From positions 30,310,001 through 30,374,000 of the forward strand of contig BSWB01000006.1 of the NCBI GenBank assembly GCA_033239125.1: DNA of 64,000 nt, given 5' to 3'. Shown here one piece after another: positions 1-7,500 of the stretch (the first letter of the stretch is position 1; each line of letters starts with the position of its first letter). Under the pieces are notes generated by a model, which was given only the letters and a program-made list of their open reading frames with translations, was not told the DNA's origin and ran no database searches. Both the position numbers and the translations under genes were made by a program. The DNA comes from Fagopyrum homotropicum (lineage: Eukaryota > Streptophyta > Magnoliopsida > Caryophyllales > Polygonaceae).

Positions 1-774
1 AATCTTCCAAGAACTACGATCTTCCGCCAATCCGGAGATCTCAACAGCAATCTCCACCAAAAGTGCGAGATTAGAGGAATTCCAAAAACGAGCTTCGATC
101 TCTTCAAAGAGATGTCAATTGCTTCCAAGCAAACTAAGCAAAACGTCTTCGTGTCTAAGCGGCGAAGAATGAGGGCAAACGGGTATCGAAGGTCGTAAGC
201 GAGGTGACGGAATTTTGCTTCGTCCGTCTTTTTATAGTGTAGGGCAAAATGTCGGCCCGGCCCAATCTTTAAAAGATCATGGCTTCGAAGTGTGGCGAAA
301 AGATTCGCCAAGATCACGGTCGTGGAAGATTCCACGACCGTAATTCTAGGGCGTGGAAACAATTACGGTTAGTTCCACGGCCGTAGAATCCCCTGGAATG
401 AACATCGAATTCTGACTCTGAATCCACGGCCGTAATTCTGAACATGGTTTGTGACACGGCCGTATTTTAGGGCGTAATTTAGGGCAAGAACGTGATTCTT
501 CCCTAAACTCGTGCATTCCTCAAACTAAGACTCCAAATTGCTTCCAAAGAGTGTCCTCAATCTATGGACATATCAACTCAACTCTCCTTTGCTCGATTCC
601 GTTCGGAAATAGCTCCAAATCACCTATAATCAACATAGAACTAGTGTAGAAATCCATATCGACAATATAGGTAATACTAGCTCTCATATGCACAAAGTTC
701 AATCAAAGACTATCAATATGAATCAAATACGTCTAGAAAACGTGCCTAAAATATCACAATATTTCATGCTAACA
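1..774 (-). repeat. 3' LTR of the Athila element (partial)
   Basis: Direct copy of 11476-12249 with two differences noted by eye (near 656 and 710). The right edge is set by ...GCTAACA at 774, after which the two copies diverge. About 987 bp of this LTR lie left of the window. It contains the U3 GC-motif cluster (about 310-475) and the TATA box. Confidence 0.95.
229..237 (-). promoter_or_regulatory. TATA box of 3' LTR
   Basis: On the minus strand it reads CTATAAAAA, at the same position as in the 5' LTR copy, directly downstream in element sense of the GC-motif cluster. It could start transcription leftward out of the element. Confidence 0.6.
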
Positions 775-794
775 AATAACCCCATACTTAGCAC
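775..794 (-). other. Polypurine tract of Athila element
   Basis: Minus strand reads GTGCTAAGTATGGGGTTATT directly before the LTR start TGTTAGC. Purine-rich sequence abutting the 3' LTR is where plus-strand DNA synthesis is primed in LTR retrotransposons. The same tract abuts both LTRs of the second Athila locus (after 53497 and 58153). Confidence 0.6.
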
Positions 795-2117
795 TTGCTT
801 GTCCCTAAGCAAGGTCTTTTAAAAAGCTTTAAACAAGAGTTAGGATGAAATATGTGTACCTTCTTTTGGATGAATGTGACTTCTAAGGAATAGATCATTC
901 TCAAACCTTGCTTCAATCATTTTTCAAACTTTCACATACTTAATCAAAGAGTAAAAGGCAAGGAAAATTCATGAATCAATTTAACTTCAAAACAAGCATT
1001 ATAACCTTCAAACATTATCAAAATCAATCATAAGAAGCTTCAATTTAGATCACCAAGTCATATAACATTCTTTTGATCTTAAGGACTTTCAAAGAAAAGG
1101 TCTAGAGTATGGAAGGGAAGGGAAAACTTTAAGGGAAAGTGGTGCATAAATCCGGGAAAGTGGACAACTACCTTCTTCTTCTTATGCGGTTCCCGCAACA
1201 CTTCAACTTAGAGCTTCGCTCTCTTCTTTTCATTTTTCGACTTTACTTTTGGAGTTATGGATAGAGGTGCACAAAAACCGAAGCCTAGGAGATTGGCGTT
1301 TCTCAAAATTGCAAGAGATGCCTCAAACCCTTAGCGCACATACCATAATCCGCTAGGAATATCGCTCACTCCGACTTTGGCAAGACACAAACACCCGGCT
1401 ATGTGAATGGTGCCGAGTTACTCATCGTCATGATTGACTTCCCCAAACCTATAATTTCTTTCTATTCATTTGATTGCAAATAATTGCTCTCATGGCCCTC
1501 CCACATCAAACATGCCTTTTTCTCATTCACTTCTCCAAATTCCCGGATAGGTAAGGGAGGCTAATATTTCAATGAGGAGCTAGATGATCAAAGAAAGAGG
1601 AAAGAAAGTATCGAATTGCCTTAATCATTTCAACAAGAAGTATAGGAACTTATAATGTGATTTCAACTTCAATTTCTCAACATGATTTAGGTAACGTTTT
1701 CACATTATAAAACTTGCAAAAGAGGTAGAATTCATTCATTCAATTTCTTTTCGATTTACAATCCTTTTAAGCATGCAATTGTCATCAAACTCAATTCGCA
1801 AGTAGTGATTATCATGGAAATCATATCAATTCATTAGAAGCACAAAATTTTCAAAATTTTTCAATTTTTATGGGTTTTTAAAGTTCTTTTTCATGCAATG
1901 CAAGAATGAAACGTGTAACACATAATGAACATGCAATGATAGTCTTGAAATGAAAGCAACATAGAGAGTAGAGTTATTACAAACTTTTTAGTACATCCCA
2001 CCCCATACTTAGGACGAACATTGTCCCTAATGTTCACAAGAAAGAACAAAAGAAAGAAAAGAAAAAGAAACTCACAAGTGGTGGCGGGAATGTCTAAAAC
2101 GAACGGTCATGCATCGA
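795..2117 (-). other. Non-coding 3' region of Athila element
   Basis: About 1.3 kb between the second ORF and the 3' LTR with no convincing ORF on either strand. It is AT-rich, with runs of short imperfect repeats (AATCAT, CTTCAA types). A second tract containing TAAGTATGGGG lies at 1994-2013, just beyond the ORF stop in element sense. The region is conserved in both units of the second locus (53498-54847 and 58154-59512), so it is part of the family and not decay debris. Confidence 0.7.
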
Positions 2118-3686
2118 TCACTGCGGCGCCGGTGGAGGTGGGAATGGAGAGAAACTCGGATCATAGAACCGCCCAAACTGCTGGCGGTAGACGTCCCTCA
2201 TCATGTGGTCAAGGTCGTCTAGGCGTCCGTCTCTAGCATCCGCCCGGATCTCTAGCACTCCGACTCTCTCCGAAAGTCCGGTAGCCCAATCCGGCATCCT
2301 CTCATACCATCCCGGGGCGTGATCATACCATGCGGGGGCATCGGCTGGTGCTGGTGCTGGTGGTGGCGGTGGTGCTGTTGGCTGCGTCGTGGACCAAGGA
2401 GGGGGTGTGTCGTACCAAGTGGGAGGTGTAGTCATCCACGTGGGCCTCTCACTCACGCTGGCGCGGCGAGATGACGAGCCTGAAGCTCTAGCTGGGCGTG
2501 GAGAGCGCCTAGGTACATCCGGGGCCGCCTCCGGCTGATCCGGAAACGTGCCGAACTCCTGCTCCGCTCCTCCACCACTCTCGTACTGCTCTCCCATCTC
2601 CTCCTCATCCACAACTGGTGGTGGAACGTAAGGGGGAGCTACAAGCCTGTTCGCATGCATCGCAGCGAACGTCTCCTTCCAATTGTGGCGTCCCGCCACA
2701 ATGGAATACTCTGGCAGCCACTCAATACCCCTGCCTGTCCTACTCTCCCAAGGCATGCCCGCATAAGGCGGACCTCTATGTGTGGGGAAGATGAGTCCCC
2801 TAACCATGAATGCATGTAATCCTAGAGGTACGGCGGGTATGCGGGTGCAAGCTGAAAAATCCACACCAAATGTCCTAGCCATGTGGGTCACTATCCCACC
2901 ATATCCGATGTTCCCCTTCTTCTTGTTCTTCAGTTTACTCATCGTAGCCGCCAAAAGAGTAGCACAATCTGCGCGGCGACCGTAAAGCATACAGTAGAGC
3001 AAGAATAGCTCATCCGTCTTGATCTTTTGGGGCGTCTCCGTCCTAGGAAAGAGACACTCCGAAAGAACACGGTGAGCTATTTTCAAGGCTAGATGGTACA
3101 TCAATCTAGCCTTGGTATCGGCGGGTTGCCAACGGTCCTCGTCGGCGTAAATCATGGCTACTTTCTCCCAAAAATCCTTGGGGTAAACTCCGCTCGGAAA
3201 TCGACCATTGTAGGTCTCATGGAACCCGAAAATGGTCCCAAACTCAACTATACTCAACTGATAGTCCTGATTCATGAGACGGAAGGAGACGGTCCAATCA
3301 ACATGGCTGTGCTCGAAAGACGTCACAACCTCTCGGGTGATCTCCTCATAGGCGTCTTCACGAATGTTCGTGAAGACAAGCAATCCGGCTCTATCCAAGA
3401 GCCATGTAAGGTCATCAACTATGTTGAGAGGATGTAGATCCTCCAACAACAAATACCTAGGACCTATCACTGTCCTCTCCTTGATCCGGTCAAGTGCTAC
3501 AAGGTGGTTCTCATGTATGGTCGGGATGCTAGGGTGAGGAGGTGAAGATGGAGGTGAGGGTGAGGATGGTAGTGAGGGAGATGAGGGTGGTGGTGCCCTA
3601 GAGGTGGAGGGGTTGCCCTTTCTTTTCTTATTTTGGTTCCCTTTCTTCTCCTTTATCCTTCTTGAAACTCTCCTTACGAAATCCAT
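2118..3686 (-). CDS. Athila-type additional ORF after pol (env-like position)
   Basis: The 522-codon frame from the Met at 3686 is open; an upstream Met at 3695 gives 525 codons. I favour 3686 because the related copy at 61075 begins at the equivalent MDFVRRVS. Order of features: basic, lysine-rich N-terminus resembling a nuclear localisation signal (RRIKEKKGNQNKKRKGN, about residues 9-25); Ser/Pro-rich linker; a conserved globular region (about 50-330) with motifs such as LTWLLDRAGL, FRLMNQDY, FGTIFGFHE and MYHLALKIAHRVLSECLF; then an acidic and Pro-rich low-complexity tail. It resembles the extra ORF of Athila elements, whose function is unknown. I see no signal peptide, transmembrane segment or Cys-rich ectodomain, so env applies only to its position. 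Two decayed relatives lie at 54848-56400 and 59513-61075. Confidence 0.85.
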   Translation of the reverse strand: MDFVRRVSRRIKEKKGNQNKKRKGNPSTSRAPPPSSPSLPSSPSPPSSPPHPSIPTIHENHLVALDRIKERTVIGPRYLLLEDLHPLNIVDDLTWLLDRAGLLVFTNIREDAYEEITREVVTSFEHSHVDWTVSFRLMNQDYQLSIVEFGTIFGFHETYNGRFPSGVYPKDFWEKVAMIYADEDRWQPADTKARLMYHLALKIAHRVLSECLFPRTETPQKIKTDELFLLYCMLYGRRADCATLLAATMSKLKNKKKGNIGYGGIVTHMARTFGVDFSACTRIPAVPLGLHAFMVRGLIFPTHRGPPYAGMPWESRTGRGIEWLPEYSIVAGRHNWKETFAAMHANRLVAPPYVPPPVVDEEEMGEQYESGGGAEQEFGTFPDQPEAAPDVPRRSPRPARASGSSSRRASVSERPTWMTTPPTWYDTPPPWSTTQPTAPPPPPAPAPADAPAWYDHAPGWYERMPDWATGLSERVGVLEIRADARDGRLDDLDHMMRDVYRQQFGRFYDPSFSPFPPPPAPQ

Positions 3687-3695
3687 TTTCAGCAA

Positions 3696-4513
3696 AAACC
3701 ACGGTCTGTTCTTGGGGAATTACGGCCGCGGTTTACCCAACGACCGTGATTCGTCTCAGAAATTCGTGAATCTCAGCAAATTCACCAACAATCACCACAA
3801 CAAGCAGCCTTAAACTAATTCCTTCCAGTCTTTATCAGTTCTTCCTAAAAATCTATAGCAAAACGAACTAAATCCGCTGAAATCGAGAAGAAAGAAATAA
3901 CCTCTTTTTCGGATTGAAGAATCCAAAATGCGTGTTTGTTGATCGATTTCCACTCGATTTGTTGCTTGGATCTTGTTCGTGGTTGGATTTGTTGCAGTTT
4001 AGGGCGAAGAATCGTTGGAAACGATTAGAGAATGAAGAATTGGGAGAGGCTGCGGGTTTTCGGTTTCTAGGTCGTGGAATTGGGGAAATTTTGGTTAAGT
4101 GTGTGAAGAATGTGGGTTTTATAGTGGCCGGCAAAATTTCCAAAAATTACGGTCTGTCGGGGCATTCCACGGCCGTGGAAGTGTACGGACCCGTGGTTTT
4201 TGTGATTTTTCAAAGGCTTTTGAAAATTACGGCCACTGTAGCTATGACGACCGTAATTTAGACCGTGGAACCTTCTGTAAAGCTTCAAAGTCCAAATTTC
4301 GTCGCTTTTCTTCGACATTATCCTTCCTTTCTCCTTTTCTATCGATCCTACATCCAAAAACACGAACATACCGGAAGAAATCGAGGCAAAATAAAGCAAA
4401 AACGTCTATTCTAAACTAGTCTATGAATCGAAAACAAAAACAAGAATGCAATACCTTGGGTTGCCTCCCAAGAAGCGCTTTGTTTAAGGTCCGTAGCTAG
4501 ACCACTCTTGCAC
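3696..4513 (-). other. pol to second-ORF spacer with GC-motif clusters
   Basis: Non-coding 0.8 kb between the stop of gag-pol and the second ORF. It carries two clusters of the family's ACGGCCGT/CCGTAATT motifs (3701-3752 and 4136-4275) and a stem-loop at 4455-4472. Small ORFs here on both strands are not conserved. The equivalent spacer at 61076-61900 keeps the motifs and hairpin. A leader or splice acceptor for expressing the second ORF would have to lie here, but I cannot identify one. Confidence 0.6.
4455..4472 (-). promoter_or_regulatory. Conserved stem-loop just after pol stop
   Basis: Minus strand reads CTTGGGAGGCAACCCAAG: six-base arms around AGGCAA, about 42 nt past the gag-pol stop. 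The identical hairpin is at 61843-61860 in the second locus although nearby bases vary, which suggests constraint. Role unknown; 3'-end formation, RNA stability or expression of the second ORF are possible. Confidence 0.5.
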
Positions 4514-7500
4514 TTATTCGAGTGCGGTAGGTGCAAACTCCTCAGCTTGGAGTTCCGGCGAGTACTTCTTGAGTCGTTGGCCGTTCACCTTAAAACTTCC
4601 GCTAGCTTCACCCCATACTTCAACTGCACCATGGGGGAAAATACGCTTAATTAGAAAAGGTCCAGTCCAACGGGATATAAGCTTACCTGGAAAGAGGCGA
4701 AGCCTTGAATTGAAGAGGAGAACTTGATCTCCTTCTTTGAAGTCCTTTGGAATGATATGCTTATCATGCCAACGCTTTGCTCTTTCCTTGTAGATCTTGG
4801 CGTTTTCATAGGCGTTCAAGCGAAGCTCATCCAGCTTGTTGATGTCTAGGAGACGCTTCTCTCCCGCTTCCTTCATGCTGAAATGTAGCCACTTGATAGC
4901 CCAAAACGCTTTGTGCTCCAGCTCTACCGGCAAATGACAAGATTTCCCATACACAAGGTTGTATGGTGTGGTTCCTATGGGAGTCTTGTATGCAGTCCGG
5001 TACGCCCATAATGCGTCATCTAGTTTCAAGGACCAATCCTTCCTAGTCCTTGAAACCGTCTTCTCTAGAATTCCCTTGATCTCCCTATTTGAGATCTCAA
5101 CTTGTCCACTCGTTTGTGGATGGTAAGGGGTGGCGATCTTGTGAGTAACCCCATACTTGGCTAAAAGAGCTTCAAAGCGACGGGCTATGAAGTGAGAACC
5201 TCCATCACTAATGATTGTCCTTGGTGTCCCAAATCGTGGGAAAATGGTCTTGTTGAAGAACTTAACCACCACCATGGCATCATTTGTGGGAGAGGCAATT
5301 GCTTCCACCCATCTAGAAACGTAGTCTACCGCCAATAATATGTATTGGTTTCCACAAGAAGAAGGGAATGGTCCCATGAAATCGACTCCCCAAACGTCGA
5401 AAATCTCTACCTCTTGGATGTTGTTGAGGGGCATCTCGTTCCTTCTAGAGATATTGCCTGTTCTTTGACAAGCATCGCAACAAGAAACAAAGGATTGCAC
5501 ATCTTTAAATAAAGTAGGCCAATAGAATCCAGATTGCAATACCTTTGCGCTAGTTTTGTTCGAACTAGCGTGTCCTCCACAAGGTAGTGAATGACAGTGG
5601 CGGATGACACTTTGCATCTCATCTTCCGGCACACATCGCCGGATGATGCCATCCGGACCTCTCTTAAAGAGGAGAGGCTCGTTCCAATAGTATTCCCGGA
5701 CGTCCTTGAAGAACTTCTTCCTTTGTGCGTATGAGAGTCCGGGTGGTATCTCCTGGCAAACCAAATAGTTAACGAAATCAGCAAACCATGGTTCGTTACC
5801 TTTGGAGACTACCTTGATGCACTCCTCTATGATATGTAGGTGTTCGTACGGAAAGGAGTCATCAATGGGCAAGTGGTCGTCCTCTAGATGTGTTAGACGA
5901 CTCAAATGATCCGCAACAGAATTTTCCGAGCCTTTCTTGTCGCGGATCTCAAGATCGAATTCTTGTAGGAGAAGAATCCATCTAATCAGCCTTGGCTTCG
6001 CATCTTTCTTCGCAAGGAGGTACCGGATCGCAGCATGATCCGTGTAGACTATCACCTTTGCACCTACAAGATAAGAGCGAAACTTGTCAATAGCGTAGAC
6101 AATGGCTAGAAACTCCTTTTCCGTAGTGGCGTAGTTGAGCTGAGCTTCGTCTAGCGTCTTGCTAGCGTAGTATATGGCGTGGGTTCGTCCTTCCTTTCGT
6201 TGCCCAAGAACAGCTCCAATGGCTACGTCACTAGCATCACACATAATCTCGAAGGGGAGAGTCCAATCCGGGGGTTGGATAATGGGTGCTGAAATTAGAG
6301 CTTGCCGAATGGTGTTGAACGCATCTAGACATTCCTGTGAAAACTCAAAAACCGCATCCTTCATCAATAGATTAGTGAGAGGTTTTGATATCTTAGAAAA
6401 GTCCTTAATGAAACGTCTATAGAATCCAGCATGCCCTAGGAAACTTCTTATCCCTTTCACCGAAATTGGGGGAGGAAGTTTCTCTATGGTCTCTATCTTA
6501 GCTTTGTCTACCTCTATCCCTCTACTAGAGACTAAGTGACCTAATACGATTCCTTCCTTAACCATAAACTGACACTTCTCCCAATTAAGAACTAGGTTAG
6601 TGTCTTCACATCTTTGCAAAACAAGAGAAAGGTTAGAAAGACAATCGTTAAAAGAGGAACCGTAAACGGAGAAGTCGTCCATGAAGACTTCCATAATTTC
6701 CTCTACATATTCGGAGAAGATGGCCATCATGCACCGTTGAAAGGTGGCTGGGGCGTTGCAAAGCCCGAACGGCATTCTCCTATAGGCAAACGTACCCCAA
6801 GGGCACGTGAATGTGGTCTTCTCTTGATCATCCGGATGTATCGGAATCTGGAAGAAGCCACTATAACCGTCAAGGTAGCAAAAGTATGAATGTTGTGCTA
6901 ACCTTTCAAGCATCTGATCAATGAATGGCAATGGAAAGTGATCCTTCCGCGTTGCGTTGTTGAGCTTGCGGTAGTCTATACACATTCGCCATCCAGTTAC
7001 GGTTCGGGTAGGAATGAGTTCGTTGTTCTTATTGGTGATGACCGTCATTCCTCCCTTCTTCGGAACTACTTGAACCGGGCTCACCCACTTGCTATCGGAG
7101 ATAGGATAGATGATACCTGCATCAAGAAGTTTAAGAATTTCCTTCTTGACAACCTCCTTCATGGTCGGATTCAACCGCCTTTGAGGTTGTCTTGAAGTTC
7201 TAAAATCCTCCTCCATTAGTATCTTATGCATGCATAGGGAGGGTTTAACTCCTACTAAGTCCTCAATAGTATAGCCTATGGCTTTTCTATGTTTCCTAAG
7301 GACAATCATGAGCTGTTCATGTTCATCTATGCTTAATTTAGAACTAACGATAACCGGAAAGGTGGAATTAGATCCAAGAAAAGCGTACCTTAGATGAGTA
7401 GGAAGTGGTTTGAGTTCCATTGCTTTCGGAGCTTCCAATGATCCTTGAGGAGCTTCCGATGTTTCCTTAGAAGTTTCTAAGGATGTTGAATGGGTTGGAG

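Noticed and set aside
2118..3686. Calling the second ORF an envelope glycoprotein
   Set aside because: No signal peptide, membrane segment or cysteine pattern; only the position after pol supports it.
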